Below, piece by piece: positions 18,222-27,791 of a DNA stretch of 64,000 bases (within the stretch, counting starts at the first letter, position 1; every line of letters begins with the position of its first letter). The DNA is taken from the NCBI RefSeq assembly GCF_001405015.1, contig NZ_CYZX01000011.1, forward strand, positions 53,282 to 117,281. Direction: 5' to 3'. Below the pieces are notes generated by a model. The model saw only the letters and a program-made list of their open reading frames with translations, searched no databases and was not told the DNA's origin. Both the position numbers and the translations under genes were made by a program. Source of the stretch: Clostridium disporicum. Lineage in GTDB: Bacteria; Bacillota; Clostridia; Clostridiales; Clostridiaceae.

Positions 18222-19184
18222 CTAAAGTGCCCAGAATCCTATCATGCATAAAATAACAGTTACTATTGAAAATACTGTTACAATCTTAACTTCGCTCCAT
18301 CCACATTGTTCAAAATGGTGATGTATTGGAGCCATCTTAAATATTCTTTTACCAGTTAATTTAAATGATGTTACTTGAATAATTACAGATAATGTTTCAA
18401 GCACATATATTCCTCCTACTACTGGAATAAGTAGAGGTATCTCTAATATAATTGCAATTGTTGCAATTGCTCCACCTATAGCTAACGAACCAGTATCTCC
18501 CATAAATATTTTTGCTGGATATGCATTATATTTTAAGAACCCTATCAATCCACCTATTAAAGCTATACAGAAAAGACCAACTGAATCATGTCCTAATATA
18601 AATGCGCTTACTGCAAAAAATGTTAAAACTAAAACTGATACTGTAGATGCTAAACCATCTAAACCGTCTGTTAAATTAACTGCATTTGTTGTTGCTGCAT
18701 AAATAAAGATTACAAACGGAATATAAAACATTCCAAGAGCCACTTTTTTACCTAAGAAAGGTATTATCATACCTGTACTTAAATTTAAATATCCATAATA
18801 CGCTATAGCTCCAGAGAAGACCAATAATAGGACCATCTTTTGCCAAGCTTTTAATCCTTCGTTATCCTTTTTTATTATTTTAAGTAAATCATCTAAAAAT
18901 CCTATAAATCCAAAGGCTATAAGTGAGTATAAAGCTATCATAGCTTCATCATTCCACTTTAATCTTAAAGCAATCATCGTAATTAAAGTAGATCCTATAA
19001 ATATTAATCCACCAATTGTCGGTGTACCGGCTTTTTTAAGATGGCTTTGAGGTCCTTCTTTTCTTATGTTTTGTCCGAATTTTAATCTTCTTAATGCTGG
19101 TATAGCAATAGGCCCTAATGCTAATGAAATTAGCAAACTTAGTACCGCTGCTATTGCATATTTTGATGTTATTATGTTTATCAT
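18222..19184 (-). CDS. mraY: MraY, phospho-MurNAc-pentapeptide translocase
   Basis: 320 residues, ten membrane helices. Active-site motifs NAVNLTDGLDGLA, FMGDTGSLAIGG and MAPIHHHFE are intact. It transfers phospho-MurNAc-pentapeptide from UDP to undecaprenyl phosphate, making lipid I. ATG 19184 is preferred, with GGGGGAT directly upstream. murD, normally next, is missing from this cluster. Confidence 0.97.
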   Translation of the reverse strand: MINIITSKYAIAAVLSLLISLALGPIAIPALRRLKFGQNIRKEGPQSHLKKAGTPTIGGLIFIGSTLITMIALRLKWNDEAMIALYSLIAFGFIGFLDDLLKIIKKDNEGLKAWQKMVLLLVFSGAIAYYGYLNLSTGMIIPFLGKKVALGMFYIPFVIFIYAATTNAVNLTDGLDGLASTVSVLVLTFFAVSAFILGHDSVGLFCIALIGGLIGFLKYNAYPAKIFMGDTGSLAIGGAIATIAIILEIPLLIPVVGGIYVLETLSVIIQVTSFKLTGKRIFKMAPIHHHFEQCGWSEVKIVTVFSIVTVILCMIGFWAL

Positions 19185-19225
19185 TTTATCCCCCATTTTT
19201 CACTGCTAAAAGCAGTTCACCTCCT

Positions 19226-20593
19226 CTAATATATTGAGATAGATTCAAGCTCATTTACTACCTCTTCAAATTTCATTCCCCTAGATGCTTTAACTAAAAT
19301 AATATCATTTTTATTTATATAATCTTTTAGTTTATCTAAACATTCATCTTTAGTTTTAAATGCAACTATACTTTTACCTTTATAGCCACTTCTAAATTCT
19401 TCAATATTTTCTCCTATGACTATTAACAATTCAACTTTGTCAGTTGCATAACTTCCAACTTCAGCATGAGCTTCTTTAGATTTAGAACCTAACTCATACA
19501 TATCACCAAGTATAGCAACCTTTCTTCCTCCGTTATAAGTAGCTAAAACATCTAAAGATGATTTCATTGAATCCGGGCTAGCATTATAACAATCATTTAT
19601 AATTGTTATATTTTCTTTTTTTATAACTTGCAATCTCATCGATGTTGCTTCTAAATTTTCTAGTCCTTTGTTCATATCTTCAAAAGATAATCCTAAGTTT
19701 AATGCAATATCAATTGCTAACATAGAATTTAAAACATTATGCTTTCCTGCCATAGGTAATTTAAATGTAAATTCATTTCCCTTATGATGGGCAGTAAATT
19801 CTGTAGAGTTCTCTCTTAATATAATATTAGTAGCGTAAACATCATATTCATGATTATATCCAGTTTTTTTAATTTTAAAACATTTATTATCTAATTTGTT
19901 TAATAGTCTATCTTCTCCATTAACAACTAAAACACTATCCTTATCAAAGAAATCAGTAATCTCCATTTTAGCTTTTAAAATATTTTCTTGTGTCTTAAGA
20001 TTTTCTAGATGAGATAAACCAATATTAGTTATAACAGCCATATCAGGAAGAGCTGTCTTAGCAAGATTGTGTATCTCCCCTAAATCGCTCATTCCCATTT
20101 CTAAAACTGCCACATCATATTCACTAGTTAATTCAAAAATCATAAGTGGTAACCCTATTTCACTATTGAAATTCCCTTTAGTCTTAAAGACTTTAAACTT
20201 ATGACTTAAAAAAGCTGCAACTAAATCTTTTGTAGATGTCTTTCCTGTTGATCCAGTTACCCCAATAACTTTTAGATTTAACTTTTTTCTATAATAGTTA
20301 GCTAAATCTAACAAAGCTTTATGACAACTTTCCACCTTTATTATTGTTCCTTCTTTTTTAATATCGGCCTTATCAAAAAATACTTCATCTACTAATACTA
20401 TATTTGCACCTTTATCAATAGCTTCAATGGCATTTTTATTTGGGTTAAATTTTTCTCCCTTTAAAGCTACAAAAATATTACCTTCTTCAATCTTTCTAGT
20501 ATCAATACAAAACTTATTAAACTCTTTTTTGCTACTATCTATAATAATTTCACCTTTTATAGCATCCAAAAGTTCTTTGAAAGTTATTTCCAT
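19226..20593 (-). CDS. murF: MurF, UDP-MurNAc-tripeptide--D-Ala-D-Ala ligase
   Basis: 455 residues. The ATP loop GVTGSTGKTSTKD (about 107-119), the central NDCYNASPDSM motif and the C-terminal domain (ILGDMYELG) identify MurF. It adds D-Ala-D-Ala to the UDP-MurNAc-tripeptide in the cytoplasm. It follows murE after 14 bases. Confidence 0.96.
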   Translation of the reverse strand: MEITFKELLDAIKGEIIIDSSKKEFNKFCIDTRKIEEGNIFVALKGEKFNPNKNAIEAIDKGANIVLVDEVFFDKADIKKEGTIIKVESCHKALLDLANYYRKKLNLKVIGVTGSTGKTSTKDLVAAFLSHKFKVFKTKGNFNSEIGLPLMIFELTSEYDVAVLEMGMSDLGEIHNLAKTALPDMAVITNIGLSHLENLKTQENILKAKMEITDFFDKDSVLVVNGEDRLLNKLDNKCFKIKKTGYNHEYDVYATNIILRENSTEFTAHHKGNEFTFKLPMAGKHNVLNSMLAIDIALNLGLSFEDMNKGLENLEATSMRLQVIKKENITIINDCYNASPDSMKSSLDVLATYNGGRKVAILGDMYELGSKSKEAHAEVGSYATDKVELLIVIGENIEEFRSGYKGKSIVAFKTKDECLDKLKDYINKNDIILVKASRGMKFEEVVNELESISIY

Positions 20594-20607
20594 TACTACA
20601 CCTCTTA

Positions 20608-22053
20608 TTACTTATTTAAAATATCAGCAATTACTTCTCTTTCATCAAAATGCACCTTTCCTTCAGGCATTATTTGATAAGTTTCATGACCTTTACCAGC
20701 AAGTACTACTACATCTCCTGGCTCAGCCATATCCATTGCTAACCTTATAGCCTCAACTCTATCTTCAATTGCTAAATAGTTAGTTTTTTGTATATTACAA
20801 CTAATCTCTTTTAGAATAGCAATAGGATCTTCTGTTCTCGGATTATCAGATGTTATAATTACTAAATCTGCTATTTCGCTACCTATTCTACCCATTTCAG
20901 CTCTTTTAACCTTATCTCTATCTCCACCACTACCATAAACAGCAATTAATCTATTTTTTGTAAGTATTCTTAAAGTTTCTAAAAGATTTTTCAATCCATC
21001 TGGTGTATGAGCAAAGTCTATTATTAATTCATAAGGAAGGTTGTACTTGATCCCAACTCTTTCGCATCTACCAGGAACTACTACATCTAATAAACCGCTT
21101 TTTATATTTTCTTCACTTATTCCTAATGTCTTAGCTGCTGCTATACATCCTAATGCATTATGGACATTATATTCTCCTGGCAAAACAAATTCATATCTTG
21201 TACCATTAACTGTAAATATAGTATCTTGGCCTATAAACTCAACTTCTGTTGCCCTATAATCACTTTCTTCACTAATAGAGTAAGTTATAGCTTTTTTATT
21301 TAGTTTTTCTAAATCTCTAATTACATTGTATCCGTAGTTGTTATCTACATTTATTATAGAATAATCACTTCTTTCAAAAAGCTTAAATTTTGCATCATAA
21401 TAATTTTCAAACGTTTTATGGAAATCTAAGTGATCTCTTGTAATATTAGTAAATATACCTATATCAAAATGACAGCCATATACTCTATCTAAAGCTAAAG
21501 AGTGAGATGATACTTCCATTACACAATATTTACAACCTTTATCCACCATATTCTTAAATAATTTTTGTAACTCTAATGATTCTGGAGTAGTATGAGTAGA
21601 TTCTATCTTTTCATCACCTATATAATTAGCTATAGTTCCAATTAAACCAACTTTTTCTCCTGACTTTTCTAAAATTGATTTTAGTATGTATACACTTGTT
21701 GTTTTACCATTAGTTCCTGTAACACCAATTAATTTAAGTTTTTTTGTTGGATGATCATAATAATTAGCTGCCATAGTAGCTAATGTTTTTCTTCCTTCAT
21801 CAACTTTAATAATAGTTACATCATTTGATTCATTAACTAATTCTATATCTTTCTCACATATTATTACTCTTGCACCATTTTCAATTGCCTTATTAGCAAA
21901 ATTATGTCCATCAACCTCAAACCCTGAAAGACATACGAAAATGTCATTGTTAGTGACTTTTCTACTATCATACTGAATATTGACTATTTCTTTATCTAAA
22001 GTTCCTTTTACTACTTTATAATTTACCCCATCTAACAATTGTAATAGTTTCAT
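20608..22053 (-). CDS. murE: MurE, UDP-MurNAc-tripeptide synthetase (meso-DAP type)
   Basis: 481 residues. The ATP loop GVTGTNGKTTSV and the substrate motif DNPRTEDP are present; the Arg in DNPR is the signature of meso-diaminopimelate-adding enzymes, as opposed to the lysine-adding type. The in-frame extension to 22116 runs through the spoVD terminator and is unlikely; ATG 22053 has AGAGGAG at good spacing. Starts the murE-murF-mraY-spoVE unit. Confidence 0.96.
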   Translation of the reverse strand: MKLLQLLDGVNYKVVKGTLDKEIVNIQYDSRKVTNNDIFVCLSGFEVDGHNFANKAIENGARVIICEKDIELVNESNDVTIIKVDEGRKTLATMAANYYDHPTKKLKLIGVTGTNGKTTSVYILKSILEKSGEKVGLIGTIANYIGDEKIESTHTTPESLELQKLFKNMVDKGCKYCVMEVSSHSLALDRVYGCHFDIGIFTNITRDHLDFHKTFENYYDAKFKLFERSDYSIINVDNNYGYNVIRDLEKLNKKAITYSISEESDYRATEVEFIGQDTIFTVNGTRYEFVLPGEYNVHNALGCIAAAKTLGISEENIKSGLLDVVVPGRCERVGIKYNLPYELIIDFAHTPDGLKNLLETLRILTKNRLIAVYGSGGDRDKVKRAEMGRIGSEIADLVIITSDNPRTEDPIAILKEISCNIQKTNYLAIEDRVEAIRLAMDMAEPGDVVVLAGKGHETYQIMPEGKVHFDEREVIADILNK

Positions 22054-22090
22054 TACTTCATCTCCTCTTATAAATAGATATCTTAAAAGA

Positions 22091-22124
22091 TAAAAATTTA
22101 GCATGTGATATTCCACATGCTAAA
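22091..22124 (-). terminator. Terminator between spoVD and murE
   Basis: Perfect 11-bp stem TTTAGCATGTG/CACATGCTAAA with a 6-base loop and TTTTTATCTTTT tail on the minus strand, 15 bases after the spoVD stop. It separates the upper and middle parts of the division cluster. Confidence 0.88.
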
Positions 22125-22138
22125 CTAATGGCAAACTT

Positions 22139-24334
22139 CTAATCTCCGTAATCCGAAGTAAGTATAAGTTTTACCGTATCACCTATAACAATTACCTCTC
22201 CTTGTGGAGTGCTTTGATTGCTAACAACCCCATCTCCCTGAAGAGTATAATTAATTCCTAAGCTTTCTAATAGTTCTATAGCTGCCTCTTTAGAATATCC
22301 TATCAAATCTGGCATAACAACATTTCTATTATAATTTCCATCTCCATCAGTGTAAAGATTAATCTTTGATCCCTCTTTTACTACATATCCAGGATATGGT
22401 TTTATATCTGTTATTATAGACCCACTTCCTTCAATATTATACTCTAAATTGTTATCTTTGAGAACCTTTTTAGCTTCATCTAATGATAGTCCTCTTAATT
22501 CCGGAATTACAACTTCTCTTAAAATAGAATCATTATCCTTAAAAATTTCATCATTCATATAATTTATAATATCATCTATCAACACTTTAGCTACAGGAGC
22601 TGTTACAACACCTGCATAGTAATCACCATTACTAGGCTCATCTATACTAACAAAAACCGTAACCTTTGGATTGTCAGTTGGAACCATAGCAGCCATAGAT
22701 GATATATACTTTCCTGATTCATATCCCCCAGTAACAGGGTTAACTTTTTGTGCTGTACCAGTTTTACCTCCTATATGATATCCAGCTATATATGATCTAT
22801 TAGAACCACCTTTATTAACTGTTCTTTCTAGATAATCTCTTAAAACTGCAGTCATCTCTTCAGATAAAACATTTTCTTTTACTGTTGGTTCAAAAACCTC
22901 GTCAACAACCTCTTCTCCTGTTGATGTTGTATGAGTTACAGTTTTCATTATATGTGGTTGAATAAGGGATCCACCATTAGCTAATGCATTAAATGCGGTC
23001 ATATACTGTACTGCATTTACAGTGTTAGTTTGTCCAAAAGAAATTGTCGCTAAATCTGCTTCTTTTATTGACTCAGCACTTTTTATTATACCTTTTGCTT
23101 CACCTGGTAAATCTATTCCTGAAACCTGTCCAAAACCTAATTTCTTTATATATTCAGTTAATTTTTCCTTACCAATCTTTTCACCTAACTTCATAAATCC
23201 TACGTTACATGAATTCTGAAGTATTTCTGGTAATGTTTGCTCACCATGTCCCCCATGCTTCCAACATTTTATTGTATGAGGTCCTACTTGCAAACTTCCT
23301 CCACATGTAAACTTATCTGTCTCACTTACAAGACCTTCTTCTAATGCTGTTACCATAGTTACAACCTTAAATATAGAACCTGGTTCAAATGTATCATTCA
23401 CTAAGCTATTTCTCCACATTTTTTGTAGTTTTTCAGCATCAGTGTTTCCAGTAAAATCAGAATATCCATCAAACGGATTGTTAGGATCAAAATCTGGTTT
23501 ATTTACCATCGCCAAAACTTCTCCATTATTTGGATCCATTACTAATATTGAAACTCTAGCTGCTTTATTATCTACTAAAGCCTTTTCTGCAGCTTTTTCT
23601 GCAAAAGCTTGAATATTTTTATCTATTGTAAGGGTAACATCCTTACCTGTTATTGGCGCTGTAAACTTAGATATCGTATACGAAACATTTGCACTATTCC
23701 TATCTAATTCTGATATTCTTATTCCTGGAACTCCAGATAAATATTCATTATACTGTAACTCTACACCTGTCAATCCTTGTCCATCTACATTAGTACTTCC
23801 AAGAACATGTGCTAAAAACTCACCATTTGGATAATATCTTTTTGTATCTGGAGATACAATTACTCCACTTATTTCTAAAGCTTTTACTTTATCTGCTGCT
23901 TCTTTCTCTATTCTTCTAACAAGATTAGCAGATCCAGCATCAGCTCCACTTGGCAATTTAGTTTCTAACTTTTCAAGTACTTCATCACTTTCTAAATCTA
24001 AAGCATTAGCAATTAATGGTGCTATATCCTTTGTTTCCAACCCTTTCTTGTTTAGACTTTGTCTAATTGAATTAAGGTCAAAATCAACCCTATATACATC
24101 AGCAGAAACAGCAAGTTCTTCTCCATTTCTATCTAAGATTCTACCACGCCTTGCATCAATCCTAACTTCACTTGTCCATTGTTCTTCAGCTCTCTTAGCA
24201 TAATCTTCTCTCTTAACAATCATTATGTAGGCTAATCTTAAGCTAAGAATTAAAAATGTCAAAGTTATTACACCAATAACGATTGTCATTCTTTTCTTCA
24301 TAACTGCTCGGTCTTTGAATGATCTTTTACTCAT
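22139..24334 (-). CDS. spoVD: Class B penicillin-binding protein SpoVD/FtsI with PASTA domains
   Basis: 731 residues: one N-terminal membrane helix (about 14-36), PBP dimerisation domain, transpeptidase domain with the active-site motifs SxxK (GSIFKVV), SxN (NSCNVG) and KTGTAQK, then two C-terminal PASTA repeats (about 605-665 and 672-728). It cross-links septal or cortical peptidoglycan together with the SEDS protein of the cluster. PASTA domains are typical of SpoVD and of the FtsI of Clostridia, which often have only this one copy in the cluster. Ribosome site GGGGGAAGAG. Confidence 0.95.
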   Translation of the reverse strand: MSKRSFKDRAVMKKRMTIVIGVITLTFLILSLRLAYIMIVKREDYAKRAEEQWTSEVRIDARRGRILDRNGEELAVSADVYRVDFDLNSIRQSLNKKGLETKDIAPLIANALDLESDEVLEKLETKLPSGADAGSANLVRRIEKEAADKVKALEISGVIVSPDTKRYYPNGEFLAHVLGSTNVDGQGLTGVELQYNEYLSGVPGIRISELDRNSANVSYTISKFTAPITGKDVTLTIDKNIQAFAEKAAEKALVDNKAARVSILVMDPNNGEVLAMVNKPDFDPNNPFDGYSDFTGNTDAEKLQKMWRNSLVNDTFEPGSIFKVVTMVTALEEGLVSETDKFTCGGSLQVGPHTIKCWKHGGHGEQTLPEILQNSCNVGFMKLGEKIGKEKLTEYIKKLGFGQVSGIDLPGEAKGIIKSAESIKEADLATISFGQTNTVNAVQYMTAFNALANGGSLIQPHIMKTVTHTTSTGEEVVDEVFEPTVKENVLSEEMTAVLRDYLERTVNKGGSNRSYIAGYHIGGKTGTAQKVNPVTGGYESGKYISSMAAMVPTDNPKVTVFVSIDEPSNGDYYAGVVTAPVAKVLIDDIINYMNDEIFKDNDSILREVVIPELRGLSLDEAKKVLKDNNLEYNIEGSGSIITDIKPYPGYVVKEGSKINLYTDGDGNYNRNVVMPDLIGYSKEAAIELLESLGINYTLQGDGVVSNQSTPQGEVIVIGDTVKLILTSDYGD

Positions 24335-24414
24335 AACTCTTCCCCCATACCCTGATGAATTAATGAATAAAAGAAAAAGTTAATATCTAATACTTATTCT
24401 TTCTAAAGCAATTT

Positions 24415-24452
24415 TAACTTATAGAAATCCTATAAAGGAATTCTATAAGTTA
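24415..24452 (-). other. Intergenic hairpin between ftsL and spoVD
   Basis: AACTTATAGAA and TTCTATAAGTT form an 11-bp stem around an imperfect inner stem, 5 bases after the ftsL stop. There is no clean T run, so it is better seen as an attenuating or mRNA-processing hairpin than as a full terminator. Confidence 0.5.
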
Positions 24453-24456
24453 TTCA

Positions 24457-24927
24457 TTAATTCATCCAATTTGCTATTTTTGCTATTAGGCCTGTCTTTG
24501 TATTAGTTTCTTTTTTATCTTTTATGTGATCAAAATAATTCTTAGACATATCAATTGTTATACTGCTTGATTTATCAGGATAAGTCATATTTAATCCATT
24601 TATAGCTACATTATTTATATTATCAAGAGAAGATACCTTAAGTAAATCTACTTTCATAGCTTCACTTTTTGCTAATTCTACATCCATCTCAACTTCTAAA
24701 TTTGATAAATTTTTTTGAATTTTATATACATAGCTATCAATAGTTAAACTAGCTACCCCTAAAATCGAAACAATAACTGCTGAAGATATTATTTTTATTC
24801 TGTTGTTTTTCCAGTCAAACTCTTTTTTTACTTGTTTCTTTTTTCTTTTAACTTCTTGCTCCTTTATCTTTCTTTCAGGTGCAAGCGCTGTATTTCCTCT
24901 TATATAATCATATTCTCTCACAACCAT
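24457..24927 (-). CDS. ftsL: FtsL-like cell division protein
   Basis: 156 residues: a long basic cytoplasmic N-terminus (KIKEQEVKRKKKQVKKEFDW), a membrane helix (about 46-64) and a short coiled coil with heptad-like repeats outside. Sequence conservation in FtsL is low; identification is from topology and position between rsmH and spoVD. It works with FtsQ/DivIB and DivIC to activate septal synthesis. ATG 24927 is preferred; a GTG at 24945 overlaps the ribosome site. Confidence 0.8.
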   Translation of the reverse strand: MVVREYDYIRGNTALAPERKIKEQEVKRKKKQVKKEFDWKNNRIKIISSAVIVSILGVASLTIDSYVYKIQKNLSNLEVEMDVELAKSEAMKVDLLKVSSLDNINNVAINGLNMTYPDKSSSITIDMSKNYFDHIKDKKETNTKTGLIAKIANWMN

Positions 24928-24962
24928 TTTATTCACATCTCCCACACATTAATTTACCCTTT

Positions 24963-25895
24963 TTATAATTTTTCAATTACCCTTAATTTTGCGCTTCTAC
25001 TTCTTGGATTCATTTCCACTTCTTCTTTAGATGGATCTATTGCTTTTCTAGAAATCACCTTAACTTTAGCTTTTTCTCCACAAACACAAATCGGAAATTC
25101 CTTTGGACATCTACAAGCTACAGCTAAATCTCTAAATTTATTTTTTACTATTCTATCTTCTAATGAATGGAAAGTTATAATTGCCATTCTTCCACCTTTA
25201 GACAGCTTACTTACTCCATCTTCTATAGCTCTATTTAAAATTGATAACTCACTATTAACCTCAATTCTTATAGCTTGGAAAGTTCTTTTTGCCGGATGTG
25301 GTCCTTCTCTTCTAGCTTTTGCTGGTATAGCATTTTTTATTATTTCTACTAATTCTAACGTAGTTTCAATATTTTTTTCTTCTCTAGCATTAACTATAAA
25401 TGTAGCTATTCTTTTTGCAAACTTTTCTTCACCATAATCTCTTATAATTCTATATAATTCATCTTCTGAATATGTGTTTACAACCTCATAAGCAGATAAT
25501 TCATTTTCTCTATTCATTCTCATATCAAGAGGTGCATCTTTCATATAACTAAATCCTCTTTCTCCAGTATCTAGCTGATATGATGAAACTCCTAAATCCA
25601 TTAGTATTCCATCTACCTCTTCAATATCTAAATCATCTAATATTTGTTTAATATTATAAAAATTATTATGTACGAATGTTACATTATTAAAATTCTGCAA
25701 CCTTATGGCTGCTGCTTTTAAAGCGTCAGTATCTTGGTCAATACCAATTAAACGACCATTTTCTGACAGTCTTTTAAGAATTTCTGAAGAATGACCAGCA
25801 CCACCAAGTGTGCCATCTACATAAATTCCATCTTCCTTAATATTTAAAGCATCTAAACATTCGTTTAAAAGAACTGAAACGTGATTAAATTCCAT
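24963..25895 (-). CDS. rsmH: RsmH (MraW), 16S rRNA C1402 N4-methyltransferase
   Basis: 310 residues, usual length. The SAM motif DGTLGGAGHSSEIL (about 28-41), MDLGVSSYQLD and the C-terminal MNPRSRSAKLRVIEKL are hallmarks. It methylates N4 of C1402 in the P site region of 16S rRNA. Conserved second gene of the cluster after mraZ. Confidence 0.97.
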   Translation of the reverse strand: MEFNHVSVLLNECLDALNIKEDGIYVDGTLGGAGHSSEILKRLSENGRLIGIDQDTDALKAAAIRLQNFNNVTFVHNNFYNIKQILDDLDIEEVDGILMDLGVSSYQLDTGERGFSYMKDAPLDMRMNRENELSAYEVVNTYSEDELYRIIRDYGEEKFAKRIATFIVNAREEKNIETTLELVEIIKNAIPAKARREGPHPAKRTFQAIRIEVNSELSILNRAIEDGVSKLSKGGRMAIITFHSLEDRIVKNKFRDLAVACRCPKEFPICVCGEKAKVKVISRKAIDPSKEEVEMNPRSRSAKLRVIEKL

Positions 25896-25907
25896 TTTAA
25901 AAACTCC

Positions 25908-26336
25908 TTATATTCCTAAATCGCCCATTTTGTCAGCTATACTATCAAAATCGATATCTGACTCATTATAGCTTTCCCATTTTTCCTTACTCCAAATCTC
26001 AACCTTATTTAAAGCACCTATAGTTACTATTTCCTTTTCAATGCCTGCATATTCTCTAAGATTTGCCGGAATTAAACCTCTTCCTTGTTTGTCTGTTTCA
26101 ACTTCTGTTGCACCAGCAACAAAGAATCTTACGAAAGCTCTAGCATCTCTATTAGTTAGTGGTAAATTTTTTAATTTTTCTTCAAACTTCTGCCATTCAT
26201 CTATAGGATAAGCATAAAGACATCCATCTAACCCTTTACTGATTATAAATTTCTCTCCTAAGCCCTCCCTTAATTTTGAAGGTACAACTATTCTATTTTT
26301 GCTATCTAGACTATGTTGATATTCTCCTATGAACAT
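25908..26336 (-). CDS. mraZ: MraZ, transcriptional regulator of the division cluster
   Basis: 142 residues with two SpoVT-AbrB-like halves, each holding the DxxxR pattern (LDSKNRIVVPSKLR and TDKQGRGLIPANLR). MraZ forms rings that bind phased direct repeats in its own promoter. Such repeats lie 29-58 bases upstream here. First gene of the cluster. Confidence 0.97.
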   Translation of the reverse strand: MFIGEYQHSLDSKNRIVVPSKLREGLGEKFIISKGLDGCLYAYPIDEWQKFEEKLKNLPLTNRDARAFVRFFVAGATEVETDKQGRGLIPANLREYAGIEKEIVTIGALNKVEIWSKEKWESYNESDIDFDSIADKMGDLGI

Positions 26337-26364
26337 TTTGCACCTCAGAAATTCACTCTACATC

Positions 26365-26394
26365 TAACCACTTTTCACCACTTTTAACCACTTT
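26365..26394 (-). promoter_or_regulatory. MraZ operator: three phased 10-bp repeats
   Basis: On the minus strand AAAGTGGTTA, AAAGTGGTGA and AAAGTGGTTA follow one another without spacer, giving exactly one repeat per helical turn. This agrees with MraZ boxes described in other bacteria (GTGG-type direct repeats). They lie at and just after the expected transcription start, a position suited to autorepression. Confidence 0.88.
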
Positions 26395-26400
26395 ATATAT

Positions 26401-26429
26401 ATTTTATAAAACTTTTATGCATTCTTCAA
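26401..26429 (-). promoter_or_regulatory. Promoter of mraZ
   Basis: TTGAAG and TAAAAT with a 17-base spacer, directly upstream of the MraZ boxes. Predicted start near 26394. Confidence 0.65.
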
Positions 26430-26567
26430 GTAGTTTTGCTACTTTTTAATGAGTTTTTCATTTTTTAAGCTAGTAATTTCAATGCTTCAGGCCTTTTTGG
26501 CATTTCTTGTAATTATTTTAAATAATTTTCAAATCATTTTTTCGTACTTTTCTTTACATTTTTCTGA

Positions 26568-26614
26568 GAAAAAAATAGTGCATATATAATCTTTTCAAAT
26601 TACATATACACTAT
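26568..26614 (-). terminator. Terminator of ychF
   Basis: A 16-bp stem with two G-T pairs (ATAGTGTATATGTAAT with ATTATATATGCACTAT), a 9-base loop and TTTTTTC on the minus strand, starting 11 bases after the stop. Confidence 0.8.
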
Positions 26615-26624
26615 AAAGTAATTA

Positions 26625-27722
26625 TTATACGTTAAATCTGAAGTTTACAACATCTCCATCTTTCATAACGTACTCTTTTCCTTCTAATCTATATAAGCCC
26701 TTTTCTTTAGCAGCAGCTTCTGAACCACATGCTACTAAATCATCATATCCAACTATTTCTGCTCTAATGAATCCTCTTTCGATATCTGAGTGAATCTTAC
26801 CTGCAGCAGCAGGAGCTTTTGTTCCTTCTTTTATAGTCCAAGCTCTTACTTCTTGCACTCCAGCAGTTAAATAACTTATTAAACCTAAAAGTTTATATGA
26901 AGCTCTTATAAGCTTATCTAACCCAGACTCTTCTAATCCATATTCTTCAAGCATTTCCGCTTTTTCATCATCTTCTAATCCTGAAAGTTCTTCTTCAAGT
27001 TTAGCACAAACTACAACTACTCCTGAGTTTTCATTTTCAGCATATTCTTTAACTTTCTTTACATAATCATTTTCAAGATTACCACTCATCATATCATCTT
27101 CAGAAATATTGCAAGAATATAAAACTGGCTTAGATGTAATCATAAATAAAGTTTTGATAAATGCATCTTCTTCTTCTGTTACTTCTAAAGTTCTTATTGG
27201 TTTATTAGCCTCTAAATGAGCCTTAACTTTTTCCATTATTTCATATTCTGCTTTCGCCTTTTTATCCCCTGATCTTGCAAGCTTAACTCCTTTTTCCATT
27301 CTTCTTTCTAAAACTTCTAAATCAGCAAAGATAAGCTCTAAATTAATTGTTTCTATATCTCTAATTGGATCTACAGACCCTTCTACGTGAACAACATTTC
27401 CATCATCAAAACATCTTACCGCATGTACTATAGCTTCAACTTCTCTTATATGTGATAAGAACTTATTTCCTAGTCCTTCTCCTTTAGAAGCTCCTTTTAC
27501 AAGTCCAGCTATATCATAAAATTCTACAGCAGTATAAACTTTTCTTTTAGTGTTATACATTTTTTCAAGTACATCTAATCTTTTATCTGGAACGCTAACA
27601 ACACCTACATTTGGTTCAATTGTACAGAATGGGTAGTTAGCAGATTCTGCTCCTGCTTTTGTTATAGCATTAAATAAAGTACTCTTCCCTACGTTTGGTA
27701 ATCCTACAATTCCTAATCTCAT
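26625..27722 (-). CDS. ychF: YchF/OLA1-type ATPase
   Basis: 365 residues, standard length. P-loop GLPNVGKSTLFNAIT at the N-terminus, then EFYDIAGLVKGASKGEGLGNKFL, a coiled-coil insertion (about 130-200), and the C-terminal TGS-like domain (TIKEGTKAPAAAGKIHSDIERGFIRAEI). The altered G4 region makes this Obg relative prefer ATP. It binds ribosomes and is tied to redox and stress responses in other bacteria. Single gene with its own promoter and terminator. Confidence 0.95.
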   Translation of the reverse strand: MRLGIVGLPNVGKSTLFNAITKAGAESANYPFCTIEPNVGVVSVPDKRLDVLEKMYNTKRKVYTAVEFYDIAGLVKGASKGEGLGNKFLSHIREVEAIVHAVRCFDDGNVVHVEGSVDPIRDIETINLELIFADLEVLERRMEKGVKLARSGDKKAKAEYEIMEKVKAHLEANKPIRTLEVTEEEDAFIKTLFMITSKPVLYSCNISEDDMMSGNLENDYVKKVKEYAENENSGVVVVCAKLEEELSGLEDDEKAEMLEEYGLEESGLDKLIRASYKLLGLISYLTAGVQEVRAWTIKEGTKAPAAAGKIHSDIERGFIRAEIVGYDDLVACGSEAAAKEKGLYRLEGKEYVMKDGDVVNFRFNV

Positions 27723-27763
27723 CTAAGTACATTCCTTTCTTCCGTATACTAATACTTTTAAAA

Positions 27764-27791
27764 TTATACTCTACAAACATTTTTATTTCAA
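27764..27791 (-). promoter_or_regulatory. Sigma-A promoter of ychF
   Basis: TTGAAA and TATAAT separated by 16 bases, about 40 bases before the ychF ATG. Confidence 0.65.

Noticed and set aside
22054..22116. N-terminal extension of murE
   Set aside because: The extra codons fall into the spoVD terminator and lack a ribosome site; ATG 22053 has a good one.
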